Shown: positions 35,516 to 45,520, counted from the stretch's first letter. The stretch: 64,000 nucleotides of DNA from Mesorhizobium huakuii (GCF_014189455.1 NZ_CP050296.1:1240001-1304000), one strand, 5' to 3'. A program made the numbers and translations. Notes: generated from the sequence alone by a model not told the origin.

Positions 35516-35652
35516 CCAGGGACGGTCCGGGTTTTTTCCCGCTTCGATTTTTTGGTCTGCCCTTCGTGGTGCCGCAACGCAGAGCCTGATGGCCAGCACG
35601 CGCACCGTCAAAGTGCATCCGGAGTTGTCTCCGGCAAGACCAGAGAAATCCA

Positions 35653-37178
<1,526 letters not shown>

Positions 37179-37288
37179 AGGAAACCATGCCTCTGCCTGG
37201 CCGGCAACCCTCGAATGCCGGCCCGTACTTTCCGGCAGATTGAAAAAGGCGCATCCTGAGATTTCGCACACCGAGGGAGGAACCGGTC

Positions 37289-37675
37289 ATGCGTGGGGTG
37301 GACGTCGTCAAGAACGTTTATGATGCCTATGCAAAACGCGACATCGTGGGCGCGCTGGCCCACTGTTCCGACGATGTCGTCTTCCGCTGGGTCGCCGAAC
37401 CGGAGGCACCCTATATCGCGGCAGGCAACGGCAAACAGCAATTCCTTGCCCGCCTCATGGCGCTGGACAGTGATTTCGAGTACCGCAGCTTCGTTCCGGT
37501 GGACATCATCGACGGTGGCGACAAGGTTGCGGCGCAGGTCGAAATCCATCTGACGCGCAGAACCACCGGCCAGGAGCTGGTCATGCGTACCGCCGATTTC
37601 TGGACGCTGCGCGACGGCAAGGTCATCGAGATGGTGGAGTATTACGACACCGCGCTGGCCGCCTCGGTCCTCTGA
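37289..37675 (+). CDS. NTF2-like/SnoaL-like protein
   Basis: A 128-residue cone-shaped alpha+beta fold protein of the NTF2/SnoaL superfamily: VVKNVYDAYAKRDIVGALAH at the N terminus, DDVVFRWVAEPEAP, then the strands QVEIHLTRRTTGQELVMRTA and DFWTLRDGKVIEMVEYYDTA at the end. GGGAGGAACC precedes the ATG. Such proteins include isomerases, dehydratases and ligand binders, so no reaction can be given. It is monocistronic. Confidence 0.82.
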   Translation: MRGVDVVKNVYDAYAKRDIVGALAHCSDDVVFRWVAEPEAPYIAAGNGKQQFLARLMALDSDFEYRSFVPVDIIDGGDKVAAQVEIHLTRRTTGQELVMRTADFWTLRDGKVIEMVEYYDTALAASVL

Positions 37676-37767
37676 AATATTTTCAGCGCTCTGTCGGATC
37701 GCCTGGACCTGCGGCGTCCTTGGGATGCCGACACAATGATGCCGGCTTCATCTGAGGAGAAAGCATC

Positions 37768-37941
37768 ATGTCCATTCTGTCATCCCTGGGTCGCGTCGCC
37801 AGCCGCTACGCACAGACGCGCGCCCGCCATCGCGGCGAGCGCGAGCTGCTGTCCCTGCCGATCGAACTGCGCAAGGATATCGGCTGGCCGGAAATCGTCA
37901 TCGATGCGCAAAACAGCCCGCGGATCCGCAGGGCTCCCTGA
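37768..37941 (+). CDS. DUF1127-like small protein
   Basis: A 57-residue ORF starting at ATG 37768 with GAGGAGAAAGC upstream. The sequence MSILSSLGRVASRYAQTRAR leads to RHRGERELLSLPIELRKDIG, the Arg-rich helix and ELRKDIGWP motif seen in DUF1127 proteins. Related small proteins in alphaproteobacteria bind RNA and influence phosphate or sRNA metabolism. The gene stands alone. Confidence 0.72.
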   Translation: MSILSSLGRVASRYAQTRARHRGERELLSLPIELRKDIGWPEIVIDAQNSPRIRRAP

Positions 37942-37982
37942 CTGATGCAGCCGGGAGCCGCACCATTGATGGCGGCCGCCAG

Positions 37983-38597
37983 TCAATCATGTGTATCGCC
38001 CGAAAGCGGCGTCGCCCGCATCGACGCACGCTTTTCGAAAGCCTCGAACCAGCGCGTCAGCCGCGCCCGCGCGCGAAACGAGGGAAGCTGGCGGAACGCC
38101 ATCCAGGACAGCGTGGTGGCGATCGCAATATGGCCGACATGGAGCGGCGCGTCGTCGTCCAGGGTGCTTTCGATCCAGTCGTAGCTCGCCTCGATCTTGT
38201 CCCGGTATCCCTGCGCCAGAGCGCCATAGCGCAGCGGCTCGGGTCTCCTTTCCGTCTCCCAGCGCAAGGCGATGCCCGCCTGCGCCAGCCCTTGAGCGAC
38301 CGCCTGCAGCCGCAATGCCTGCCAGCGCGCCTCGCCGTCTTGCGGCAAAAGCTTGCGGCCGTCATGCAGCGTGTCGAGATAGGCGCAGATGACGTCGGAA
38401 TCGAAGAGCGCCGATGCGCCCGGCCGCAGCAGCACCGGCACCTTGCCAAGCGGGTTTTCGGCGTAGACGCGAGCGTTGCGCAAGGTCGGGCTGGTCTCGT
38501 GGTGAATGACCTCGAGCCGATCGGCAATGCCGGCCTCATGCGCGAAGACGAGCGCCTTGCGCGCGAAAGGTGAGTGGGTCTGATAGTAGAGGATCAT
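37983..38597 (-). CDS. Glutathione S-transferase family protein
   Basis: Cytosolic GST of 204 residues. The ATG at 38597 gives MILYYQTHSPFARKALVFAH, the thioredoxin-like N-terminal domain with an N-terminal Ser/Tyr in the catalytic region, followed by NPLGKVPVLLRPG (cis-Pro motif) and ALFDSDVICAYLD, the glutathione-binding segment. The helical C-terminal domain is present. The longer frame to 38702 is rejected. Substrate unknown. Confidence 0.87.
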   Translation of the reverse strand: MILYYQTHSPFARKALVFAHEAGIADRLEVIHHETSPTLRNARVYAENPLGKVPVLLRPGASALFDSDVICAYLDTLHDGRKLLPQDGEARWQALRLQAVAQGLAQAGIALRWETERRPEPLRYGALAQGYRDKIEASYDWIESTLDDDAPLHVGHIAIATTLSWMAFRQLPSFRARARLTRWFEAFEKRASMRATPLSGDTHD

Positions 38598-38854
38598 TGT
38601 CGTCCCAGGAGTTGAGCAAGCGGCGCGTGATCCATCTGTTCTAGCCCGCGGGTCGCGAGAATTGCGCTCTGATTGGGGGCCGCCGACGCAAGTTCGTTTC
38701 ACGCCTTCCGTTCAAACCACCGCTTGCACGGCCTGTCCCTAGCCGGCCGCCAAAAAAAAATTTCGCGGGCCATGTAGGATTGCCGGCACCTCGTTCGTCC
38801 TGTGGCTCGCAAGGCCAAGCAAACGCCCAAACCAGACGCAAAGAGGAGCAAGAC

Positions 38855-39277
38855 ATGACTGACCAGACCCCCGTTCAGCCCAGGGCAGAAGTGCTCGGCG
38901 GATTGACCCCTTATCTGCAGGTTGACGGCGCCTTCAAGGCTGCCGAATTCTACAAGAAGGCCTTCGGCGCCGAGCAGGTCTTTGCCTATCCGGCAGACGA
39001 AAAAGGCCGCACCATGCACATCCATCTCCACGTCAACGGCTCGACGCTGATGCTGGGCGATGCCTTTCCCGAACACGGCCATCCGCATAAGGCGGCGCAA
39101 GGTTACACGCTGCAGCTCCATCTCGACGACGGCGACATCGACAGCTGGTGGCAGCGCGCCGTCGATGCCGGCTGCGAAGTGGTCACGCCGCTGCAGGTGA
39201 TGTTCTGGGGCGACCGCTGGGGCCAGCTGAACGATCCGTTCGGCGTCGCCTGGGCGATGAACGCGCCGGTCAAGTAG
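38855..39277 (+). CDS. VOC family (PhnB/glyoxalase-like) protein
   Basis: Vicinal-oxygen-chelate fold protein of 140 residues. From ATG 38855 (AGAGGAGCAAGAC ribosome site) the two VOC halves are visible: GGLTPYLQVDGAFKAAEFYK and KAFGAEQVFAYP, then HIHLHVNGSTLMLGDAFPEH, YTLQLHLDDGDIDSWWQRAV, and MFWGDRWGQLNDPFGVAWAM. This pattern is the PhnB/3-demethylubiquinone-like branch, usually of unknown activity. It begins a run of three small plus-strand genes likely expressed together. Confidence 0.85.
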   Translation: MTDQTPVQPRAEVLGGLTPYLQVDGAFKAAEFYKKAFGAEQVFAYPADEKGRTMHIHLHVNGSTLMLGDAFPEHGHPHKAAQGYTLQLHLDDGDIDSWWQRAVDAGCEVVTPLQVMFWGDRWGQLNDPFGVAWAMNAPVK

Positions 39278-39377
39278 ATTCCCTGGCGAGCAGGCGTCGC
39301 CCGCCACGGCTGACGCGCTCACCGCGCCGGGTCGTCTCCCCGCCGACCCGGCGCCCGCACCAACCAAGGAGAACCCC

Positions 39378-39731
39378 ATGTCCTATGTCGATGGTTTCGT
39401 GCTTGCCGTGCCAAAGGCCAAACTCGACGACTACAAGAAGCTGGCCAACCTCGCAGGCCCCGTATGGATGGAACACGGCGCGCTCGCCTATGTCGAATGT
39501 ATCGGCGACGACGTGCCCTATGGCGAGCTGACCTCGTTTCCGCGTGCCGTTCAGGCAAAAGACGACGAGATCGTCGTCTTCGCCTGGGCGGTCTATGAAT
39601 CCAGGCAAAGCCGCGACACGGTGATGGCCAAGGTGATGGCCGACCCGCGTTTGACACCCGATTTGGGGCCCATGCCCTTCGATATGAAGCGCATGATCTT
39701 CGGCGGCTTCCAGCCGTTCATAGAACTGTAG
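39378..39731 (+). CDS. DUF1428 family protein
   Basis: A 117-residue protein with the DUF1428 hallmarks YVDGFVLAVPKAKLDDYKKL, WMEHGALAYVECIGDDVP and the C-terminal PFDMKRMIFGGFQPFIEL. The fold is ferredoxin-like (dimeric alpha-beta barrel). Function is unknown. AAGGAGAACCCC precedes the ATG. It lies between the VOC protein and the RibD-like reductase on the same strand; such trios are often plasmid- or stress-linked accessory genes. Confidence 0.88.
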   Translation: MSYVDGFVLAVPKAKLDDYKKLANLAGPVWMEHGALAYVECIGDDVPYGELTSFPRAVQAKDDEIVVFAWAVYESRQSRDTVMAKVMADPRLTPDLGPMPFDMKRMIFGGFQPFIEL

Positions 39732-39819
39732 GCCGTAACATCCCGACCGATCGCCAGCTGCCGCATGCCGACAGCAGGGCGCGAAACCTCGTTTCCATCT
39801 CTCAAAATAGGACCGACTT

Positions 39820-40389
39820 ATGCGCAAGCTGATCGTATTCAACAGCATCTCGCTCGACGGCTATTTTACCGACGGGCGCGGCGCCATGGACTGGGCGCAC
39901 AGCCAGGATCCGGAATGGAACGCGTTCGTCGCCGACAATGCCAAGGGCGGTGGCATGCTGGTGCTGGGCCGCGTTACTTATGACCTGATGATCCAGTTCT
40001 GGCCGACGCCGATGGCGGCCCAAATCGCACCGGTGGTGGCCGAACGCATGAACGCCATGCCGAAGGTCGTGTTCTCCCGCACGCTCGACACGGCGAGTTG
40101 GAACAACACCGAGTTGGTCAAAAGCGGGCCGGCCGCGAAGCTTCGGCACCTGAAGCAGCAACCGGGCAACCATATGACGATCCTGGGTAGTGGCAATCTC
40201 GTCGCTCAATTGGCCGAGGAGAATTTGATCGACGAATATCAGTTCGTCATCGTCCCGGTCATGCTTGGCGCCGGCAGGACTATGTTCGAAGGCATCGGCA
40301 ATCGGCTCAACGTGGCGCTGGCGCGGTCGCAAGCCTTCGGCAACGGCAATGTCTTCCTGCGCTATGAGCAGAAGCCGCAGGCCAGCTAA
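39820..40389 (+). CDS. Dihydrofolate reductase-like (RibD C-terminal) family protein
   Basis: A 189-residue RibD C-terminal/DHFR-fold protein: MRKLIVFNSISLDGYFTDGR at the N terminus, GGMLVLGRVTYDLMIQFWPT, KVVFSRTLDTASWNN, then MTILGSGNLVAQLAEENLID and the NADPH-binding IVPVMLGAGRTMFEGIG. It is probably an NADPH-dependent reductase of a pterin-like or other small substrate; true dihydrofolate or riboflavin roles are not shown. It is the last of three small co-oriented genes, followed by a hairpin at 40408-40443. Confidence 0.87.
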   Translation: MRKLIVFNSISLDGYFTDGRGAMDWAHSQDPEWNAFVADNAKGGGMLVLGRVTYDLMIQFWPTPMAAQIAPVVAERMNAMPKVVFSRTLDTASWNNTELVKSGPAAKLRHLKQQPGNHMTILGSGNLVAQLAEENLIDEYQFVIVPVMLGAGRTMFEGIGNRLNVALARSQAFGNGNVFLRYEQKPQAS

Positions 40390-40407
40390 TGCATGTTGCC
40401 CAAGGAG

Positions 40408-40443
40408 ATCAGGACAACGACTTCAACCAAACATCGTCCTGAT
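40408..40443. terminator. Hairpin between convergent genes
   Basis: ATCAGGAC (40408-40415) pairs with GTCCTGAT (40436-40443). It lies between the convergent DHFR-like and TPR-sulfotransferase genes and starts 19 bases after the former's stop. It contains motifs of repeat family C2 (GCATGTTGCCCAA, ACGACTT). Confidence 0.45.
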
Positions 40444-40469
40444 TAATCGCGGCACATCTGCCTGGCTCT

Positions 40470-42248
40470 TCAGTCCAGTTTGTCAAGCAGCGGCTTCAGC
40501 CGGTCTCCATAGCGCTTCCACAAATCGACAGAGCCTTGATACATCGGCTGGCGCACTTGGGCGGCGGACGCCGTGCGCACCGGACGATCGGTCTCGTGGA
40601 ACGACAGCACGGCATCGTCCCATGGCAGGCCGAGATAGTCGATGAGCGCCCGGCTTTGCCCTTCCTGATCGGCGACGAAATCCTCATAGCGCACATCGTG
40701 CACGACGCCGGGCAGCACCTTGTGCCAATGCGCCATGATGTCGGTGTAGAGATTGTGGAAGTCGGCGAGCTCGCCGAGGTCGTAGCCATAGCGGTGGCTG
40801 TCGCCGCGGAAATGCACCTTGTAGATCGACAGGCAGGTTGCCACCGCATCGCGGGCACAGTGGATGATCCTGGCCTTCGGCATCATCATGTGGATGAAGC
40901 CGATAAGCAGGAAGTTGCCCGGCATCTTGTCGGTGACATGGCTGATATGCGGATAGCGGGCATGCAGCATGTCGAGATAGGCCTGGCCTGCCTCGGCGAA
41001 ATCCGCATCGTCCGTATCCGATACGCCCCAGGGAAAGCCGCCCGGCATGTTGGCCGGGAACTGCTTGCCGACCGACTTCTTCAGGATGCTGAGCTCGCCG
41101 GCGCCATAGACCTTGGGATGGCTGGCGATGATCTGCTCGACCAGCGTCGTGCCCGAACGCGGCATGCCGACGATAAAGATCGGCGCGTCATCGGTGATCG
41201 GGCTCGGCCTGTGCTTCTCGAAGAAGCCGGCATCGAACACCGTCTTCATCGCCTCGAATTCCGCGCGCGTCCTGACGGGATCATAGTTGATGCCCTTGCG
41301 GCGAATGGCATTGCCTTCGGCGAAATAGTCGAAGGCCCTGTTGTAGTCCTTCAAATCGTCATTGGCCTTGCCGAGGCCGAAGGACAGTTGCATGCGTGCG
41401 AGGCTGTCCTGCGGTGCCTTGGCGTGCTGGGCTTCCATGCCGGCCAATTCGGCATCGCGCTCCTTCTGGCGCTTGACCTGCGTCAGCATCAGCCAGGCGG
41501 TGGCCATGCCGGGGTTGATTGCCAGCGCTTGCCTGAACAGGTCGGCGGCCTCGTCGAGCTTGCCCTTTTCCATCAGCCCGACGCCGAGCCCGTGCAGCAG
41601 GTCGGCATCCTTGGGGCGGATGGTCAGCGCTTCGCGAAAAACCGCCAGCGCCTCGTCCAAGCGTCCGGCTTCCTGCAGGGTTTCGGCAAGTCCGATGCGG
41701 GCGCGCACATGGAAGGGATTGCGTGCGACCGTGCCGCGATAAATCTCTTCGGCCTCCTCAAACCGGCCGAGCTGCTTCAGCGACGAGCCGAGATTGTCGC
41801 GCGCCGCGAGTTGCTCCGGCCGCAGATCCACCGCGCCACGGAAGAAGTCGATTGCCGCGTCGATACGGCCGAGGTCGCGCATCACCGTGCCAAAATTGTT
41901 GAGGAAATCGGCACTTGTCGGCTGCAGGCTCACCGATTGTTCAAGGAGATCGAGCCCCTCTTCGCTGCGCCCGGTCTGGTGCAGCAGCAGTCCCAGGAAA
42001 TGCGCAGCCGCCGCGTGTTTGGGCTGACGCGCCAGGACTTGCCGGTAGATTGTCTCGGCCTCTTGCCGGCGCCCGGCCTGATGCAGTTGCAGCGCCTGTT
42101 GCACGTATTGGTCGAGGCCCAGCGGCGGCTGTCCGCCCGCGCCAGACCTGGCTCCCGCACCCGCCGCTCGTCTCTGATCTCTGTTAATGGGAAACCTGCC
42201 GTGTTTGTCCGCCTGCCGCGATCTAGGCCATTGGCGCGGCAGGTTCAA
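40470..42248 (-). CDS. TPR-repeat sulfotransferase-like protein
   Basis: About 592 residues: a basic N-terminal leader, a run of tetratricopeptide repeats (for example QALQLHQAGRRQEAETIYRQ and AVFREALTIRPKDADLLHGL) over roughly residues 45-300, and a C-terminal sulfotransferase domain with the PAPS-binding loop PIFIVGMPRSGTTLVEQIIA, HVTDKMPGNF and RIIHCARDAVATCLS. It may sulfate a protein, glycan or lipid, with the TPR part binding the substrate. The start is uncertain: the open frame begins with TTG at 42248 and has no ATG before the repeats. Monocistronic. Confidence 0.85.
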   Translation of the reverse strand: MNLPRQWPRSRQADKHGRFPINRDQRRAAGAGARSGAGGQPPLGLDQYVQQALQLHQAGRRQEAETIYRQVLARQPKHAAAAHFLGLLLHQTGRSEEGLDLLEQSVSLQPTSADFLNNFGTVMRDLGRIDAAIDFFRGAVDLRPEQLAARDNLGSSLKQLGRFEEAEEIYRGTVARNPFHVRARIGLAETLQEAGRLDEALAVFREALTIRPKDADLLHGLGVGLMEKGKLDEAADLFRQALAINPGMATAWLMLTQVKRQKERDAELAGMEAQHAKAPQDSLARMQLSFGLGKANDDLKDYNRAFDYFAEGNAIRRKGINYDPVRTRAEFEAMKTVFDAGFFEKHRPSPITDDAPIFIVGMPRSGTTLVEQIIASHPKVYGAGELSILKKSVGKQFPANMPGGFPWGVSDTDDADFAEAGQAYLDMLHARYPHISHVTDKMPGNFLLIGFIHMMMPKARIIHCARDAVATCLSIYKVHFRGDSHRYGYDLGELADFHNLYTDIMAHWHKVLPGVVHDVRYEDFVADQEGQSRALIDYLGLPWDDAVLSFHETDRPVRTASAAQVRQPMYQGSVDLWKRYGDRLKPLLDKLD

Positions 42249-42291
42249 GTCTCGGCGTGGTTTCGCACCCTTTCCGTCGCCGTCAAAGCGA

Positions 42292-42516
42292 TCAGATCAG
42301 GCGGTTGGTCTCGGCAACCTGCCTGGCCCGCCTCACCGTGCCATCGGTGTCGGAGATCGTGCGCCTTGCCGCCTCATCGCTTCTGATGGTCAGCCGTGCC
42401 GACTTGACGATCATCGGCTGGCCGTTGGGGCCAACGGCAATGGCGTGTATGGCGATTGGCTTGATGACCGGATTGACCGCGACGGTCTTCGCCCTTGAGC
42501 TTCTTGTGGAAACCAT
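42292..42516 (-). CDS. Small basic protein of unknown function
   Basis: A 74-residue product from ATG 42516, preceded by AAGGACAG. It begins MVSTRSSRAKTVAVNPVIKP and is rich in Arg, Thr and Ala, without cysteine or membrane segment. No family is recognised. It lies upstream of the TPR-sulfotransferase gene on the same strand. Confidence 0.5.
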   Translation of the reverse strand: MVSTRSSRAKTVAVNPVIKPIAIHAIAVGPNGQPMIVKSARLTIRSDEAARRTISDTDGTVRRARQVAETNRLI

Positions 42517-42841
42517 GGTTCTGTCCTTATTCCGGGGGAAATAAAATATGAGCACTGGGAAAACACCCCAGCGCGCTCTCAAGAATTTTTAGAAATATGC
42601 CGAACCATAGCAGAATTATTTGAACATCCCCAGCGATCTATTTTTCAGCCGCGGCGGATTTATTTTCTAAATCATCTTGAACAAATGGCCTGATCGATCT
42701 ACATGAAGAAGATCGTTTTGGCCAGAATTGGCATCTCGCGGCGTCAGAGGTTCTCGACCCGCCAATCTCATTCCAAATCGTCGATACCGGACGCACGGCA
42801 CATTCGCCGCGCGTCGATTTTTCAATCCGCGAAAGACAGAT
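42517..42841. other. Intergenic region, cspA-type upstream region
   Basis: 325 bases between a minus-strand small ORF and the first cold-shock gene. AT-rich at 42540-42680 compared with its surroundings. It should carry the csp promoter and a long 5' leader; no exact element is recognised. Confidence 0.4.
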
Positions 42842-43048
42842 ATGACCACCGGAACCGTGAAGTTCTACAATGGCCAGAAGGGTTTTGGCTTCATTCAGCC
42901 GGCCGATGGCGGCAAGGACGTTTTCGTCCATGTCAGCGCGCTGGAGCGCGCCGGCTTTCCCGGCCTCGCCGAAGGCCAGAAGCTGCAGTTCGAACTGGAA
43001 CGTGACGGCAAGGGCCGCGAGTCGGCCGCCAATCTGCAACTGATCTGA
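42842..43048 (+). CDS. Cold-shock protein (CspA family)
   Basis: Single-strand nucleic-acid-binding OB-fold protein of 68 residues, acting as an RNA chaperone. It has RNP1 (KGFGFIQP) and RNP2 (DVFVHVSAL). The ATG at 42842 gives MTTGTVKFYNGQKGFGFIQP; upstream in-frame extension is ignored. A strong terminator follows at 43135-43158. It is the most diverged of three csp genes in 3.1 kb: FYN replaces the FFN of the other two. Confidence 0.93.
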   Translation: MTTGTVKFYNGQKGFGFIQPADGGKDVFVHVSALERAGFPGLAEGQKLQFELERDGKGRESAANLQLI

Positions 43049-43134
43049 TCCGGCCGAATTCGATGAACGCTGACCACGGATGTACTGGCAGCTCTCGAAA
43101 GCGGCTCATTTCCAGCGATTGCCGGAAATAGGAA

Positions 43135-43158
43135 AGCGGGGCTCGTCCCCGCTTTTTT
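43135..43158 (+). terminator. Intrinsic terminator of csp gene
   Basis: AGCGGGG-CTCGT-CCCCGCT followed by TTTTT. It lies 86 bases after the csp stop. Confidence 0.8.
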
Positions 43159-43217
43159 GCTTTCAGGCCGCTGTTTTACCTGACGCCCAAGGCGTAAACC
43201 AATCGAAGGCCAGGACG

Positions 43218-43487
43218 ATGCCGGACCGCACCACCCATTCCATTGCCCACTTCACCGCGGCTTTCGCGCTCGGTGGCCTGGAAGGACCGTTGCCGGCCGG
43301 CGACTACGACATCGATCATGACGAAGAGCTGATCGAAGGCATGTCGCATGTTGCCTGGCGCCGCGTCGCCACCTTCATTCACCTGCCGGCGAGGGCGGTG
43401 AAGAATCCGACCACCAGCCAGCTTATCGCCATCGACCACCTCGAACTCGAAACCGCGCTGAAGCGCGACCGGGAGAATGCAGCATGA
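43218..43487 (+). CDS. Small acidic protein of unknown function
   Basis: An 89-residue protein from ATG 43218 (AGGACG upstream): MPDRTTHSIAHFTAAFALGG, then an acidic patch GDYDIDHDEELIEGMSHVAW. No family is recognised, but its stop overlaps the start of the next ORF (ATGA at 43484-43487), which supports translation. It is part of a run of four tiny ORFs between csp genes. Confidence 0.6.
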   Translation: MPDRTTHSIAHFTAAFALGGLEGPLPAGDYDIDHDEELIEGMSHVAWRRVATFIHLPARAVKNPTTSQLIAIDHLELETALKRDRENAA

Positions 43488-43750
43488 TCCGTTTCCAGCA
43501 GAATACGCGTCCGCGCACCGACACGCCCTCGCACCTTTTCGCCATTGGCCAGACGGTACGCATGAAGAGCCGCACCGGCCTCGTCCAGAAAACGGCCGAA
43601 CTGTTCCAGATCAAGAGCAGGCTGCCGGTCAAGGACGGCTCTCCGCAATACCGTATCCGCAGCGAGCAGGAGACCTACGAACGGGTCACCACGGAAGACA
43701 ATCTCGAACCGGTCGACACTCCGGTTGTCGCCAACAATCCGGCGGTCTGA
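43484..43750 (+). CDS. Small protein of unknown function, coupled to upstream ORF
   Basis: An 88-residue protein starting inside the preceding stop codon (ATGA). It starts MIRFQQNTRPRTDTPSHLFA and contains IGQTVRMKSRTGLVQKTAEL and YRIRSEQETYERVTTEDNLE, a pattern suggesting a small beta-barrel. No family named. Good codon use and coupling support a real gene. Confidence 0.65.
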   Translation: MIRFQQNTRPRTDTPSHLFAIGQTVRMKSRTGLVQKTAELFQIKSRLPVKDGSPQYRIRSEQETYERVTTEDNLEPVDTPVVANNPAV

Positions 43751-43789
43751 GATCCCCGAACGCCAGCCAACACACACAAGGAGCAGTCC

Positions 43790-43927
43790 ATGTCCAAAGG
43801 TCAACAGCGAAGCAATCGCGAAGCGCGCAAGCCGAAGAAGGACAAGGTCGTGGCCAAGCCCGCCTCCCCGTTCGGCTCATCGGTCAAGCAGGCGGAGAGC
43901 GGCCTGAAGCCGAAATCCAAGGGCTGA
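43790..43927 (+). CDS. Very small lysine-rich protein
   Basis: A 45-residue ORF at ATG 43790 with AAGGAGCAG as ribosome site: MSKGQQRSNREARKPKKDKV and a Ser/Pro/Lys tail. It is highly basic and likely disordered, perhaps nucleic-acid binding. It lies 39 bases after the previous gene on the same strand. Conservation is needed to confirm it. Confidence 0.5.
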   Translation: MSKGQQRSNREARKPKKDKVVAKPASPFGSSVKQAESGLKPKSKG

Positions 43928-44025
43928 CAGCCCGGGGGCGCTTCGCATGCGCCCCGTCGCCCCGCTGTGAGCAGGCGCTGACCTGACGCAACAGGCTCAC
44001 GCAATGCTCTGCAACGGAGGCTTGC

Positions 44026-44244
44026 TTGAACTTCGTCATCGAGTTCTACCGGTCGCGCGACGCCGAGGAAGCAACACTCGACAAGGTGTCGCTGGAAGCG
44101 CCGACCCTGCGCGCCGCCCTGCAGGGCGCTACCGCCCTATTCCACAGCCTGGCCATGCCGCAAATCCCCGACCGCCTGCGCATCTGCGATGAGCATGGCA
44201 GCGAACTCTATGCCGGGCCTGCCGATGGGGCTTATCTGGGCTAG
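44026..44244 (+). CDS. Small protein of unknown function, TTG start
   Basis: A 72-residue protein starting with TTG 44026 after an ACGGAGG ribosome site. It reads MNFVIEFYRSRDAEEATLDK and ends ELYAGPADGAYLG; the LRICDEHGSELYAG segment looks like a beta-hairpin. Pattern matches small rhizobial proteins of unknown role. It closes the run of tiny ORFs between csp genes. Confidence 0.6.
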   Translation: MNFVIEFYRSRDAEEATLDKVSLEAPTLRAALQGATALFHSLAMPQIPDRLRICDEHGSELYAGPADGAYLG

Positions 44245-44287
44245 GCAACGCTCGCGGAAGTGCCTCACGAGGGGAGAAGGAAAAACC

Positions 44288-44662
44288 TCAGCACGGCCCA
44301 TCGCCGACGATGCGGTAGTCCGCGGCGCGGGCTTCGCAGGCGTTGGGGAAGCTGCGCATCTCGCCGTGACGGCGGGCGCAGACGGGCGCGTATTCGCGGG
44401 TGCAGAACGTCTGCTCTTCGCCGCCACCGCCACCGCCATCACCGTCGCCGCGGCACGGACCGTCGCGCACGATGCGGTAGCCGGCACGGTCGGCGAGGCA
44501 GGCATTGGCGAAGGTCTGGCGATCGCCGCCACGCCGGGCACAGACCGGCTCATATTGCCTGGTGCAGAATTCCGGTTCGGGACGCGGTGGATGCGGGCGT
44601 GGTCCAGGCCCGTCATCGACGACGACGGTGCAGGCGGCCAGAAGCACCGGCAGCAACAGCAC
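44288..44662 (-). CDS. Double Kazal-type inhibitor-like lipoprotein
   Basis: A probable lipoprotein with two tandem Kazal-like domains. From GTG 44662 the product starts MLLLPVLLAAC, where LAAC is a lipobox, then a Pro-rich spacer and two units with matching cysteines: FCTRQYEPVCARRGG to YRIVRDGPC and FCTREYAPVCARRHG to YRIVGDGPC, four Cys each, separated by a Gly/Asp-rich linker. Kazal domains inhibit serine proteases in animals; in bacteria their role is unknown. An ATG at 44704 in the same frame, with a GGGAGAGG ribosome site, would give a fuller signal peptide (MKFLASIF) but is followed by TAG at 44678-44680. Confidence 0.8.
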   Translation of the reverse strand: MLLLPVLLAACTVVVDDGPGPRPHPPRPEPEFCTRQYEPVCARRGGDRQTFANACLADRAGYRIVRDGPCRGDGDGGGGGGEEQTFCTREYAPVCARRHGEMRSFPNACEARAADYRIVGDGPC

Positions 44663-44704
44663 GGCAAACCCTTGCCGCTAGAAAATTGACGCCAGGAATT
44701 TCAT

Positions 44705-45221
44705 AACCTCTCCCTCGATCCCGTCCCGGATCGCGACCCTCGCCCTCCCCCGATCCTCGCCATTCCCTTGTCAAATGCAACCCCTGTTTGCAGCCTCACA
44801 CAGGGAGCGACGTCCGGAACCGGGGCGATCGGCAACGGCTGTCGTTAGCCGCCTCTGGCCTATGCGTGACCGTGGCTGTGGGCCGATGACCCGATCCGCA
44901 ACCAAGCCTATCTGCGCCCGGTCGACGCTCAGATCGGTCGATTCTTGCGTCGGGATGCGCCCACAGTGGCGGCCCGCGGCGCTATCTTGCAACCTTCACG
45001 TTTCCGTGCGATAAATTCCGTGTTCGGGCATTTGCGACCCGGAGAGCGGAACGTTTTGGACGACCTTTCCCCGATACTGTGAATCTCTGACGGCCCCGTT
45101 TTCGGCGGGGGGTTTGACCATGCGCCAATGCATGACTGCCGAAGCAACCACCGGGAACTGCCCTCGACGCCAGGTGGCGGGCAGGACCACCAAAGACTGA
45201 ACGGGTGAAGGAGTTTCCCCA
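44705..45221. other. Intergenic region upstream of second csp gene
   Basis: 517 bases with no convincing ORF. It probably contains the divergent promoters for the Kazal lipoprotein and the csp gene. No structured element was identified with confidence. Confidence 0.4.
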
Positions 45222-45434
45222 ATGGCCCAGACCGGCACCGTTAAATTCTTCAACGCGACCAAAGGCTTCGGTTTCATCACGCCCGACGGCGGCGCCAAGG
45301 ACGTGTTCGTCCACATTTCCGCGATCGAGGCATCGGGCCTGCGCACGCTCGTCGACGGCCAGAAGGTCACCTTCGACGTCGAGCCGGACCGCATGGGCAA
45401 AGGCCCGAAGGCGGTCAACCTCCGCGCCGCCTGA
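45222..45434 (+). CDS. Cold-shock protein (CspA family)
   Basis: A 70-residue OB-fold RNA chaperone: [20 protein letters not shown] with RNP1 KGFGFITP and RNP2 DVFVHISAI, ending [20 protein letters not shown] lies upstream. It is closely similar to the gene at 45752, so the two arose by tandem duplication. A terminator follows at 45521-45549. Confidence 0.93.
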   Translation: MAQTGTVKFFNATKGFGFITPDGGAKDVFVHISAIEASGLRTLVDGQKVTFDVEPDRMGKGPKAVNLRAA

Positions 45435-45520
45435 GCCATCGGCGCCGCGCGTCCCTGACGGCGGGCGAACGAGGGTTCCAAGCTCGCCCAGCCTGTGGGC
45501 ACGCAGACAGATTTTTAAGA

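Larger units (their letters stand above)
35203..35652. other. Intergenic region between uvrB and ABC-F gene
   Basis: 450 bases. The first part is repeat A copy 2 (35212-35360). The second part holds a candidate leader peptide (35444-35515), a UUCG-capped hairpin (35490-35511), a T-rich stretch (35530-35560) and a second hairpin CCGGAG-TTGT-CTCCGG (35619-35634) just before the ABC-F ribosome site. The arrangement resembles an attenuator. Confidence 0.5.
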
